A stretch of DNA of 33,921 nt. Origin: Sphingomonas sp. (GTDB taxonomy: Bacteria; Pseudomonadota; Alphaproteobacteria; Sphingomonadales; Sphingomonadaceae). Both the position numbers and the translations under genes were made by a program. The notes beneath the pieces are model-generated. The model saw only the letters and a program-made list of their open reading frames with translations. It had not been told where the DNA came from and did not search any database. The DNA lies in NCBI RefSeq assembly GCF_029239295.1, contig NZ_JAQZBC010000020.1, forward strand, positions 1-33,921. Reading direction: 5' to 3'. How positions within the stretch are numbered: the stretch's first letter is position 1; each line of letters starts with the position of its first letter. This document shows, in pieces, positions 1 to 7,763 of the stretch.

Positions 1-1
1 C

Positions 2-331
2 GACGTCCTCCACTTTCCAAGGCGATGGCTCGAGTCGCTCACCAGCACCGCTCCGCAGGAGCTTGCGTGGGCACGGGGGCGCGGAAACTCGATGTCGCCT
101 ACGATCGAAGACAATGATCTGGTGCTGATCGACCGTTCAGACCGGTCGGTGCGCGATCAGGACGCGATCTGGGCTTTCACGATCGGCGAGGTGGCGATGA
201 TGAAGCGCCTCCGGGTTCGCGGTGAACAGGTCACGATCCTGTCAGACAATGCGCACGTGCCGCCGGACACTGCACATCCCGAGGAAATCCACATCGTAGG
301 GCGCGTATCGCACATAGTTCGAAGACTGTGA
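2..331 (+). CDS. S24/LexA-like repressor, C-terminal peptidase domain (5' cut by window)
   Basis: The reading frame is open from base 2, so this is the C-terminal part of a longer protein whose DNA-binding N-terminus lies outside the window. The first ATG (92) sits inside the catalytic motif and is not the true start. Visible S24 features are a G-N-S-M-S-P-T-I motif, whose Ser (codon 89-91) is the expected nucleophile, followed by a D-N-D-L-V-L-I-D strand. A Lys in A-M-M-K-R-L (codon 203-205) is the expected general base. This Ser/Lys pair is the autocleavage dyad of LexA, CI and UmuD relatives. It could be the immunity repressor of the prophage or a host regulator; the window cannot decide. 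The stop is at 329-331 and the next gene starts 39 bases downstream in the same direction. Confidence 0.85.
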   Translation, partial: DVLHFPRRWLESLTSTAPQELAWARGRGNSMSPTIEDNDLVLIDRSDRSVRDQDAIWAFTIGEVAMMKRLRVRGEQVTILSDNAHVPPDTAHPEEIHIVGRVSHIVRRL

Positions 332-370
332 CAAGCTGGCCTGGGGAGGCCGGCGCATGGAGGGGGGAGC

Positions 371-1150
371 ATGCTCGAGAATGTTAGCCAATCAGCGCGG
401 CGGCTGACCGAAAAGGCGGCAGTTTTGCCGCCGAGCTTGACGATTGAAATGGCAGAAGACGCTGCGGAGCTGCCCCCGCCGACCGATGACACGCCGCAGG
501 TAATCGCCGGGTTTATCTGTGCTATCGAATATGCGGACGCGGATGGCGTGGTCACCGATCGGGTAATCAACTGCCGGCGATATGAGTATTTTAACAACAA
601 GCCGCGCGTAGGCGCGATCTGCGGCACCTCGCGTAAATACAAGACATTCTACTGTGATGGCATCCTTCAGGTGCACGACGTCGTCACCCGCCAGCATCTC
701 GGCGACGGTACCCTCTTCGAGCAGTTCGTTGTCGGCGCACACAAGGTCGGGAAGAGCGACTGGAACACCACATCGCAGCGCAAGTCGCTGATCGTGGCCG
801 GTCTAAACGTGCTGTGTTTCATGGCTCGTTGCGATGGGCATTGGCACGAGCTTGAAGAGCAGGTGATTGAGGAGTTCGTCTGCTCGCTGTGGATCCGAAA
901 GGAATGGGAGAATGAGCCTCCCTTGCCCGAGATCGTGGCTCACGCACGCCGGCTGGCGCCCGACGGCGAGGTGTTCCGGGCGGCCATAACGCAGTACGGG
1001 CACAGTAGCACGTCGGCGGCAATCCTATCCCGTTTCGTGCAGCGTGTAGTCGCGGCCGACGGCGTGATTTGTGACGCTGAGCATCGCTGGGGTGCTGAGT
1101 TTGAGGAGCTCCTTGCCGAGGCGCAAGCGGGCGCCGTAGCGAGCCGGTGA
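371..1150 (+). CDS. protein with WYL-like and TerB-like regions
   Basis: This 259-aa soluble protein starts at an ATG with a strong purine-rich Shine-Dalgarno sequence (359-369). Residues about 45-105 look like a WYL-type SH3 barrel: a Y-A-D-A-D-G turn, then R-V-I-N, then an A-I-C-G-T-S-R-K-Y-K-T-F segment resembling the WYL 'AyC..R..RtF' signature. The C-terminal half has two acidic D-G...E segments (R-C-D-G-H-W-H-E-L-E and A-A-D-G-V-I-C-D-A-E), the pattern of TerB-like all-helical metal-binding domains. WYL domains often sense ligands or nucleic acid in regulators and defence proteins; TerB-like domains occur in stress and membrane-associated systems. It leads a compact + strand group with two small membrane proteins and faces the prophage tail operon. 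Function unknown; domain calls are by eye. Confidence 0.6.
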   Translation: MLENVSQSARRLTEKAAVLPPSLTIEMAEDAAELPPPTDDTPQVIAGFICAIEYADADGVVTDRVINCRRYEYFNNKPRVGAICGTSRKYKTFYCDGILQVHDVVTRQHLGDGTLFEQFVVGAHKVGKSDWNTTSQRKSLIVAGLNVLCFMARCDGHWHELEEQVIEEFVCSLWIRKEWENEPPLPEIVAHARRLAPDGEVFRAAITQYGHSSTSAAILSRFVQRVVAADGVICDAEHRWGAEFEELLAEAQAGAVASR

Positions 1151-1159
1151 GACGAAGCC

Positions 1160-1447
1160 TTGGCTAAGCAGCGACCACGCTTTTTCAGTGGCTTCGATCC
1201 CGGACGTTATCTCCTCAAGGTCACTGGCTTGTTCCTTGCGCTTCTTGGTGTGGGCAGCGCATTTGCAGATTACTCCAGTTGGGTTAGCGATTTACGTGAT
1301 CGTATTAAGGCTGAAGAGGGAACAATTTTCTACGCCTATGGCGGATGGATGCTCGTGTCGTTTGCGATCGAACTCGTGCGACGCAAAGTTCGTCATGACC
1401 TCGCCGTCTTGCGCTTTGAGCGCGCTGGGCGTCGGCGACGCCGGTGA
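1160..1447 (+). CDS. small two-helix membrane protein
   Basis: This 95-aa frame begins at TTG (1160), nine bases after the stop of the WYL/TerB-like gene, so the two are probably co-transcribed. Two hydrophobic stretches (about residues 18-37 and 56-73) predict two membrane helices separated by a short charged loop. The C-terminus is strongly basic, ending in a run of arginines, which suggests it lies in the cytoplasm. No family is recognised. The Shine-Dalgarno sequence before the TTG is weak, so translational coupling to the upstream gene is likely. An overlapping frame at 1188-1532 has no sensible composition and was not accepted. Confidence 0.5.
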   Translation: MAKQRPRFFSGFDPGRYLLKVTGLFLALLGVGSAFADYSSWVSDLRDRIKAEEGTIFYAYGGWMLVSFAIELVRRKVRHDLAVLRFERAGRRRRR

Positions 1448-1528
1448 GGCGTTGCAACGAACGGTTCACAGGTTGGTTGATATGTTCAATCCATATAGGC
1501 ATATGAAGGGCATGTTCGTGAGGTTCAA

Positions 1529-2023
1529 ATGAGCGCTCTTACGACAATCCTGCTTTTACTCGTGGCGTATGGCGCGATCGTCATAGCGACGACGCTGTTG
1601 TCTCAGCCTGCGCGGGTGCGTCTCCAGGAGATCGCTCTCGACATATTGGATGAGCGGCATCTTTCACAGGATGATCGCGAGACGGTCGAGTGGATGATTC
1701 AGTCGAGTTCCTCGTCGGTCGTAGGCCTGATGCTGCCGTTTGCCGCTGCTTACCTGCTGGCGGGTGCGCTTCTCGGCGCGCGCCCAAATGGCACTGGGCA
1801 AAGTAAGCTTCGCCAGAATCCACGTTACGACGAAATGGCGGGACTCTACGTAGCTTCGATCATGGCTTGCAGCCCGTTTGCCAGCTTGGTCGCAGCTCCT
1901 TTTATCATCGCGGGCGTGATGTTGACAGCGATCCGCGGTAATCGCAGCTTGGTGGCAGCGGCTGAGGCGCCTGCGCTCAAGGCTTCTGCGCACTTCCGCC
2001 AGGGGCATATGCAGTTGATATGA
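1529..2023 (+). CDS. membrane protein, unknown function
   Basis: This 164-aa protein starts at ATG 1529 with GAGG about seven bases upstream. Hydrophobic segments at about residues 4-24, 66-82 and 106-133 predict three or more membrane helices. Residues 28-60 form an amphipathic charged region (R-L-Q-E-I-A-L-D-I-L-D-E-R) that should be soluble. No recognised family. It is the last of three + strand genes, and its TGA (2021-2023) ends one base before the tail of the opposite-strand gene D remnant, so this is an abrupt junction between two differently organised blocks. Confidence 0.55.
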   Translation: MSALTTILLLLVAYGAIVIATTLLSQPARVRLQEIALDILDERHLSQDDRETVEWMIQSSSSSVVGLMLPFAAAYLLAGALLGARPNGTGQSKLRQNPRYDEMAGLYVASIMACSPFASLVAAPFIIAGVMLTAIRGNRSLVAAAEAPALKASAHFRQGHMQLI

Positions 2024-2024
2024 A

Positions 2025-2606
2025 CTAAGTTTCAGGCTGTCTTTCTGGTTTTAAACTCGTGATGAAGCCGGCGTTGCTCAAGGTGTGATCCACTTCAGCC
2101 ACCTTCCAGAGAATAACGTCGATTGAAGGTTTGTATCCGCTGACTTTCGCGGTCTGCTCAGCGGCGAGATCGGGGCGCCCGAGCGCGAGGGTGAGGCTTA
2201 ACGACATTAGCTCCCGACCCGCCTTGGCGTGCGCGGCGTTGGCGGCGGTCTGCGCGGCCTCGTCGGTCGGATATACTCGCGCCAACTTCTTGGCGCCGTC
2301 TGCCTTGCCGGCGGCGAAGGTGCGGCGCTTCCCCCCCCTTGCGGTCGTGCCAGGTGGCAACCACGCCCGGAACATCGTCGCGCGTCTGGCGCGTGAACTG
2401 GTGCGTGTCCCCATCGCGCCGGCGGATGGTGATCGCTGGCAGGGTCTTGCCGCTGGCGGTAGTGCCCGCGCCGATCGGCGACAGGATCAGCGCGCCGGCC
2501 TTGATCGTGGCGACGGCGTTATGCTCGCGGCCGAGACGGCGGACGAATGCCATATCGCTTTCCCGGCTCTGCGCCTTGCTGCGCACCGCGACCTTCGCGA
2601 GTGCAT
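2025..2606 (-). pseudogene. broken 3' copy of late control gene D
   Basis: The minus strand encodes, in two overlapping frames, a collinear match to the last ~185 residues of the intact D protein at 3830-4867. It starts at V-R-S-K-A-Q-S-R-E-S-D-M-A-F and runs to a TAG at 2025-2027. The 5' half of the gene is absent: similarity stops near 2603-2606, a few bases from the end of the neighbouring lipoprotein gene. The frame is broken once, at a run of eight C on the + strand (2331-2338), where the intact copy has one base fewer. Protein similarity is high except in the last ~30 residues, which diverge. It is therefore not a recent exact duplication; it looks like D from a related phage. Not expected to make functional D. 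Confidence 0.85.
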
Positions 2607-2612
2607 ATAGCG

Positions 2613-3650
2613 CTATCGACGTGCCACGATTGCTCCGACAAAGCGTTGTTGCCCGTTATTCAGGCTGGAGCTTAGCGCGAACGCTAGACCTACCTCGCTT
2701 GCAGCCTGGCCGAATGTCCTACCGGTGAGCGTACCGGTGTAGCCTGACTGGTTCACCGATGCGTTAATCTCTGATGCAGCGAGGGAGCCCTGCGCCGTGA
2801 AGGTGCCGAAGTTTATCCGGGCGCCTTCCGACACCATAGGCGGCAGCTTGGTGCGAAGGTTGAAGGTAACCGAGCTCGTCCTGCCAGAGTAATCCAGCGT
2901 GACAGTGGCCGTTCCCTCAACTCCAGTCACCATCGTGAAGCCCGTCCGTAGCACATTGCCCCGCACCCAGCCGGAGAAGGTTTGCGTGCCGCTCGTCGGA
3001 CTATCTCCGGCTTGCGTGGGATAGCCAAAAACCCCTCCGGTCAGCCTTCCTTGAACCACATCCGACCATTCCCGCGACCAATTGTAGTAGCTAACGCTCG
3101 TCAGCGACGCAGCCGGATCTGTAGATCGACTGGCGGTTTCGATGTTTTCGAGGATTGTAAGGCGCGAGGACAGAAAGCCCCATCGGTTAAGGAAGGCAAA
3201 GTCGTACTCGCCATCACCATCCATGGGCCGCTCGACGAGATTGGCCGGGTTGAAGACGCTGACCTCGTCATCAGACCGGACCGTCCATGAACGGGTGCCA
3301 AGTGCAGTTGCTACTTCGAAGTTCGCTGCGCTTGTCGGCGGCGTGGTACTGGCCGGGCCAAGCTGAAAATCGGCGTTGCTTAGGCGGCCGGTGTAACTTG
3401 TCTGGGCGAGTGATGCGGAGAACTGAGCAGAGCCCGAAATTGGGAATGAGCCATAGACAGGTGTCGGAGATGGCGTCGGGCTTGGAGTGGGACTTGGGGT
3501 CGGAGTGGGACTAGGGGTTGGCGTTGGGCTGGGGCTGGGTGACGGCGTCGGTGAAACGATCGGAGGCGGACTGTCTGGATCGTCGTCTGAACACGCGGAG
3601 ATCAGTGTCATGGCCACTAGGCTGGCAGGCAGAAAGTAGGAAACTTTCAT
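2613..3650 (-). CDS. surface lipoprotein, TbpB-like C-terminal barrel
   Basis: This 345-aa protein has a type II signal peptide with lipobox I-S-A-C (Cys20) followed by Ser-Asp-Asp-Asp, consistent with outer-membrane sorting. Residues about 28-66 are a Pro/Ser/Thr repeat linker. The rest is rich in beta strands. The C-terminal segment (about 290-345) has a Y-T-G-T-L-T-G-R-T-F-G-Q-A-A-S-E-V-G start, an F-A-L-S core and a G-A-I-V-A-R-R end. This resembles the repeated beta-barrel domain of transferrin-binding protein B and related surface lipoproteins (F-x-G-x-A-A-x-E-V/L-G ... G-x-F/I-x-x-x-R). It has its own strong GGGAGGA ribosome site and a 179-bp upstream gap, so it is probably expressed separately from the tail operon. 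It sits between the two D copies: a prophage cargo gene that may alter the lysogen's surface. Ligand unknown. Confidence 0.75.
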   Translation of the reverse strand: MKVSYFLPASLVAMTLISACSDDDPDSPPPIVSPTPSPSPSPTPTPSPTPTPSPTPSPTPSPTPVYGSFPISGSAQFSASLAQTSYTGRLSNADFQLGPASTTPPTSAANFEVATALGTRSWTVRSDDEVSVFNPANLVERPMDGDGEYDFAFLNRWGFLSSRLTILENIETASRSTDPAASLTSVSYYNWSREWSDVVQGRLTGGVFGYPTQAGDSPTSGTQTFSGWVRGNVLRTGFTMVTGVEGTATVTLDYSGRTSSVTFNLRTKLPPMVSEGARINFGTFTAQGSLAASEINASVNQSGYTGTLTGRTFGQAASEVGLAFALSSSLNNGQQRFVGAIVARR

Positions 3651-3751
3651 CGTCCATATCCTCCCTGCAAGGTAAGTATCACATATTTGCTTTGCGACAA
3701 AAGTGGCCGCTATCCTGGCATTAGTGCCCGCGTATTATGCCGGGAACTAAG

Positions 3752-3817
3752 AAAACCCCGCTCCTATCTCTCAGTATAATCTGCTTGCTTCGGTTCCGGA
3801 ATTGGAAGCCCGCGGGG
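3752..3817 (-). terminator. possible long-loop terminator after gene D
   Basis: Read on the minus strand, CCCCGC (3817-3812) can pair with GCGGGG (3761-3756), which is followed directly by TTTTC. The stem is only six base pairs and the loop about 50 bases, so this is a weak candidate. It lies just beyond the stop of D, before the lipoprotein gene's promoter region, where the end of the tail transcript is expected. Confidence 0.25.
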
Positions 3818-3829
3818 ATGAATGAAAGA

Positions 3830-4867
3830 TCATCTGTCCGCTTCTAGTTTCACATTTGTTATCAATCCTCTATCGCCGATGCTGTGGCTCACCTCGGTGA
3901 TGATCCAACGCAGCTGATCAATCGCTGCCTTGTAGCCTGTCGTTTTTGCCTTCTGCTCCGGAGCGAGATCCGGGCGGCCCAAGGCGAGGATGAGGCTCAA
4001 CGACGCCCGCTCGCGGCCTGCCTTGGCCTGCGCCGCGTTGGCGGCGATCTGCGCCGCCTCCTCGGTCGGATATACCCGCGCCAGCTTCTTCGCGCCCTCT
4101 GCCTTGCCGGCGGTGAAGGTGCGGCGCTTGCCTTCCTTGCGGTCATGCCAGCTGGCGATGACACCGGGAACATCGTCCCGCGTCTGGCGCGTGAACTGGT
4201 GGGCGTCGCCGTCGCGCCGGCGGATGGTGATCGCCGACAGCGCCTTGCCGCTGGCGGTGATGCCGGCTCCAATCGGCGACAGGATCAGCGCGCCGGCCTT
4301 GATCGTAGCGACGGCGTGATGCTCGCGGCCGAGGCGGCGGATGAAAGCCATGTCGCTTTCCCGGCTCTGCGCCTTGCTGCGCACCGCGATCTTCGCGAGC
4401 GCTGGGGCGCATTTCGGCGTGAGCTTCAGCCGGCCGGCGATCTGCGCGACGATCGCGCCTAGCGTGGTGTCGTGATAGCTCTTCTCGCGCCGCGTCTTGA
4501 TGTCGCCCGCGAAGTCTGCCGCGCGGGCGCGGATCGTCACCTGATCGGGCGGGCCGCTGTGCGACACCTCGTCGACGATGAAGCGGCCCTTGTCGACCAG
4601 GCCGGGCGCGACGTCGCTGCCGCTCTTCCACCCCAGCTGCAGCTGCAGCGTTGCGCCGCTGGGCGGGAGATCGAGTTTGCCGTCGCTGTCGTCGAGAACG
4701 ATGTCGAGCTGGTCGGCCTCCTCGCCGCGCTTTTCCGACAGGCCCAGCGAGATCAGGCGCGGACGCACCTTGCCGGTGATGTCGAGCAGCTTCGCCGCCT
4801 CGTCGAACAGCGTGCCGCGCATATCGGTGCCGCCCATCGTCAGGCGGAAATCGGGCACGTTGTTCAT
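3830..4867 (-). CDS. D: phage late control / baseplate hub protein D
   Basis: This 345-aa protein matches the P2 gpD family, the baseplate hub protein related to T4 gp27 and the N-terminal part of VgrG, through which the tail tube joins the spike. Supporting points are its size, its place as last gene of the tail operon directly after U, and family-like segments: an N-terminal P-D-F-R-L-T-M-G-G-T-D, a central S-K-A-Q-S-R-E-S-D-M-A-F-I-R-R-L-G-R and an R-R-R-D-G-D-A-H-Q-F-T segment. The start ATG (4867) overlaps the end of U by four bases (ATGA), so the two are translationally coupled. A truncated and frameshifted second copy of its last ~185 residues lies at 2025-2606. Confidence 0.92.
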   Translation of the reverse strand: MNNVPDFRLTMGGTDMRGTLFDEAAKLLDITGKVRPRLISLGLSEKRGEEADQLDIVLDDSDGKLDLPPSGATLQLQLGWKSGSDVAPGLVDKGRFIVDEVSHSGPPDQVTIRARAADFAGDIKTRREKSYHDTTLGAIVAQIAGRLKLTPKCAPALAKIAVRSKAQSRESDMAFIRRLGREHHAVATIKAGALILSPIGAGITASGKALSAITIRRRDGDAHQFTRQTRDDVPGVIASWHDRKEGKRRTFTAGKAEGAKKLARVYPTEEAAQIAANAAQAKAGRERASLSLILALGRPDLAPEQKAKTTGYKAAIDQLRWIITEVSHSIGDRGLITNVKLEADR

Positions 4868-5253
4868 GCGCGCGCCTCGTCATCGACTCGCAGCAGGTTG
4901 ATGGTGAAATCGATCTTCAGCGGCGTGCCATCGGCGAGCAGCACGCGTTGGCCCTCGTCGATCGTCTCGATGACATAGGCGCCGTACACGCGGCCGGCGC
5001 CGTCGAGCAGCGGCCATGCATCGCCGCTGTTCGCCATAGTGCGCAGCTCGTCGATCGAGGCGCTGCCGTTGCTCAGCTCCGCATAGGCCGTGCCGCTGAT
5101 CGAGATCGTTTCCTCGCCGGGCCCGACATATTGCGTCGCGTCGCGCGCGCCGATGCGCGGCGAGGTGGCATGGCGCCATGACGCGCGGCGCTGCAGCTCG
5201 TCATGGGCGAGGGTGGAGATGCCGAAGGCGAAGAGTCCGAGGGCCAGCAGCAT
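4864..5253 (-). CDS. U: phage tail protein U
   Basis: This 129-aa protein is P2 gpU-like, a tail completion or terminator protein that caps the tail tube or sheath in P2 assembly. Evidence is its length, its position between tape measure and D, and the sequence style (L-A-L-G-L-F-A-F-G-I-S-T at the start; a central G-P-G-E-E-T-I-S-I-S-G strand pair; D-G-T-P-L-K-I-D-F-T-I-N-L near the end). The start codon shares one base with the stop of T (TGATG) and its end overlaps the start of D by four bases, so T, U and D form one coupled unit. Confidence 0.88.
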   Translation of the reverse strand: MLLALGLFAFGISTLAHDELQRRASWRHATSPRIGARDATQYVGPGEETISISGTAYAELSNGSASIDELRTMANSGDAWPLLDGAGRVYGAYVIETIDEGQRVLLADGTPLKIDFTINLLRVDDEARA

Positions 5254-7637
5254 CAGAAGTCATCCTCGTCCGCGAAGGTGGAGCGGTTGCGGGTGGCGGC
5301 GCCCTGTGCTTCGGCGAGCTTGCGTGCAACGATCTGGGCGATCTTCTCCTCGCTCTGCCCCGGCGCACCCTGCACGATGATCGTGATGGGGGCGGCCGGG
5401 GCGGCGCGTGCGGCAGCGCCGGCGGATCCCGCGCCGCCTGCCATGGCGCCGACCGCGATCGCGCCGGTCATGCGACGGGACAGGCCGTGGAGGCGCGACA
5501 TGGGGCCGTTCTCGCCACCCTCGATGCCGTTGGAGAGGCCCTCCATCATGTATCCACCCAGCCCGGCAAAGACGCGGGAAGGGGAGCGGATGCCGAGCAC
5601 GCTCTTGAAGGTGCTGATGGCGCCGCTGCCGATGCTGCGGATTTTCGCCAGCACGATCCCCGGATCGATCCCGCCGAGCAGCCCCTGCATGATCATCGTG
5701 CCGGCCGTCTTGAACAGCGCAACGCCGCTGCTTTTCAGCCAGTTGCCTGCGTCGACGAAGCCCTGCCGGATCCCGCCCCAGAAGGAGAACCAGGCGGCGC
5801 TGATCGTGTCCCAATGGTTCCACGCGGCATAGAGCAGAGCGATGGCGCCCAGCACGGCCATCACCGTCCCGACGATCGGCAGCAGGCCGATCGACGCGAC
5901 ACCGCCGGCGACGCCCATGGCGGTGAGGCCGGCGTTGATGATCGCGATCGGCCCCATGATTCCGGCCAGGATGATCATGCCGGTGCCGAACAGGAGGAAC
6001 AGCCCGGCGATTGCCGCGGTTCCGATGACGGCCGCTTTCGCGAGGCGCGGGTGCTGCTGCGCCGCCTTGCCGATCCAGCCGGCGAAGGCGGTCAGGCGCT
6101 TGGTAACGCTGTTGACGGTGGGCAGCAGTAGAGCGCCCAGCGTGATCCCCAGCGCCTGTGCGTTGACGGTCAGCGCCTTCGACTGTTCGGCCGAATCCTT
6201 CATCCGCTCGGCAAAGTCGCGATCGGTGACGCCGCTGGCACCCGCCGCCTCGGCGCGGATCCGGCGATATTCCTCCATGTTCTGGATCAGCGGGCGCAGG
6301 CCCTGTTGCACCTGCGCGTCCTCGAACAGGAAACCCATCTTGCTGAGATCGCCGCCGGTCGCTTTCTTGGTCAGCTCGGCGATGGCCTCCAGCGGCGTCT
6401 TGCCCTCGGCATAGGCCTTCTTCAGCGCCTTTGGCAGATCGATGCCGAACTTCGAGAATGCCTTGATCGTGCCCGGCGAGCTGATCTTCTGGATGACGTT
6501 GGCGACGTTGTTCGCGGCGGTGGAGCTGTCGCCTGCGCCTTTGCGCGCGATCTGCAGCGCAGCGGCGAGATCCGCAACGGCGCCGGTACCCGACTGGCCG
6601 AGCGCCTGATAGCCTGCGGTGAGCGACGGGAAGGATCCCGCCATGTCCTTGATCTCGAACGCGCCCTGCTTGCCGGCCTCGGCCATGATGTCGATGACAC
6701 GCCCCGCCTGGTCGACCGGCACCTTCAGATTGTCTTTGGCGGCGAACGCTGCGGCGGACAGATCGGCGATCTCTGCCTGATAGGCTGTCGCCGCCTTGCC
6801 GATCGGCTTCATCATGATCGCTGCCTGCTGCGGCGACAGGCCTAAGCCGGCGAGCGCGTCCACACCCTGCAGCATCGCATCGGGCAGCTGGTTCGCCGCC
6901 TGGGCCGAGGCGAGCAGCGATCGGCCCAGCTGGCCGCTGGCCTTGCGGGAGAGATCCGCCTTCTGGCCGATGGACGTCATCGCCGCCTCGTAATCCTGTG
7001 CCTGCTTCACCCCGCGCCAGACGCCGGTGCCGATCGCGACGCCGGTGCCGATCGCCGCTGCGCCGCTTGCCGCCATGCCGCCTGCCATGCCCTGCATTCG
7101 GGCGAACTTCTCGCGCGCGGCCGAGGCGCGGCGCTGCCGGTCGGTAAGCTCGCGCAAGCGGCTGCTCTGTTCCTCGATTTCGCGATTGGCCGCTGCCGAC
7201 TGTGCGCGCAGGTCGCGCTCGTGCTGGGCGAGGTTGCGGGTCTCCACGCCAGCCGCGCGCAGCCGCTCGCGCAGCTGCTGCAGCTGGCTCGTTTCGGCCT
7301 GGTGCTGGCGCGTCAGGCGTTCGGCCTCGGCCTTCGCCTTGGCGAAATCCCGCGTCATCGCCTTTGTCGGTGCCGAAGTTTTCGCGATCTCGCGGCCGAG
7401 CGCCGCGGCGCGCGTCTTAGCGGCCTGCATCGTCGCGGCGGTCGACTGCACGCCGGCCTTCAGCTGGCGGAAGCCCGCGAGGTCAGCCTGGGCGCGATCA
7501 ATCTCCTTCAGCCGGTCGCGCGTCGTTTTCAGCGACTGCGCGAGCTTGCTGGATCCGCCGGCCATGTCGCGGAGCGGGCGGGAGACGCGGTCGCCCGCTT
7601 CGAGCAGCATGCGGATCCGCAGGTTACGATCGGCCAT
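5253..7637 (-). CDS. T: tail tape measure protein T
   Basis: This 794-aa protein is the longest gene of the tail block, as expected for the tape measure that sets tail length and is ejected with the DNA. The N-terminal ~200 residues are highly charged and predict a long coiled coil (repeated Q-L-R-E-R-L-R-A, A-E-R-L-T-R-Q-H). Residues about 205-420 fit the TP901-type tape measure domain (D-Y-E-A-A-M-T-S-I-G-Q-K-A, then A-D-L-A-A-A-L-Q-I-A). Residues about 500-610 are strongly hydrophobic with several predicted membrane-spanning segments, typical of the ejected region. The start ATG is two bases beyond the E' stop and has GGAAAG upstream. Confidence 0.93.
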   Translation of the reverse strand: MADRNLRIRMLLEAGDRVSRPLRDMAGGSSKLAQSLKTTRDRLKEIDRAQADLAGFRQLKAGVQSTAATMQAAKTRAAALGREIAKTSAPTKAMTRDFAKAKAEAERLTRQHQAETSQLQQLRERLRAAGVETRNLAQHERDLRAQSAAANREIEEQSSRLRELTDRQRRASAAREKFARMQGMAGGMAASGAAAIGTGVAIGTGVWRGVKQAQDYEAAMTSIGQKADLSRKASGQLGRSLLASAQAANQLPDAMLQGVDALAGLGLSPQQAAIMMKPIGKAATAYQAEIADLSAAAFAAKDNLKVPVDQAGRVIDIMAEAGKQGAFEIKDMAGSFPSLTAGYQALGQSGTGAVADLAAALQIARKGAGDSSTAANNVANVIQKISSPGTIKAFSKFGIDLPKALKKAYAEGKTPLEAIAELTKKATGGDLSKMGFLFEDAQVQQGLRPLIQNMEEYRRIRAEAAGASGVTDRDFAERMKDSAEQSKALTVNAQALGITLGALLLPTVNSVTKRLTAFAGWIGKAAQQHPRLAKAAVIGTAAIAGLFLLFGTGMIILAGIMGPIAIINAGLTAMGVAGGVASIGLLPIVGTVMAVLGAIALLYAAWNHWDTISAAWFSFWGGIRQGFVDAGNWLKSSGVALFKTAGTMIMQGLLGGIDPGIVLAKIRSIGSGAISTFKSVLGIRSPSRVFAGLGGYMMEGLSNGIEGGENGPMSRLHGLSRRMTGAIAVGAMAGGAGSAGAAARAAPAAPITIIVQGAPGQSEEKIAQIVARKLAEAQGAATRNRSTFADEDDF

Positions 7638-7638
7638 G

Positions 7639-7755
7639 TCAGCTTTCCGGGTTGTGGCGCTTCGCCGCCTTAATTCGCCAGCCCATCAGCTCGGCCGGCG
7701 TCATCGGATCCATGGCGGCCGGCGTCCATCCGAAGACGAGCGCCAGATCCGCCAT
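7639..7755 (-). CDS. E': GpE-family tail protein (E' part)
   Basis: This short frame is easily missed. From ATG 7755 it encodes 38 residues, M-A-D-L-A-L-V-F-G-W ... D-P-M-T-P-A-E-L-M-G-W ... A-K-R-H-N-P-E-S. It matches the P2 GpE family signature (hydrophobic-W-x-P, M-x-x-E-L-M-x-W, R-H-N-P-E). In P2 this segment is mainly made as a C-terminal extension of E by -1 ribosomal frameshifting. Here the frame continues upstream without a stop into the slippery site at 7806-7812, so a 7639-8090 E-E' fusion is expected. The longer and shorter products usually act as tail assembly chaperones for the tape measure. Confidence 0.85.
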   Translation of the reverse strand: MADLALVFGWTPAAMDPMTPAELMGWRIKAAKRHNPES

Positions 7756-7763
7756 CACTTCCT

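Noticed and set aside
1188..1532. 114-aa + strand frame overlapping two small membrane genes
   Set aside because: It conflicts with the better-supported frame 1160-1447 and has an unlikely residue composition.
5178..6131. Long + strand frame opposite the tape measure gene
   Set aside because: A GC-rich shadow of gene T, full of Ala/Gly/Arg/His low-complexity sequence. The same holds for the other long frames opposite D, FI, N and P.
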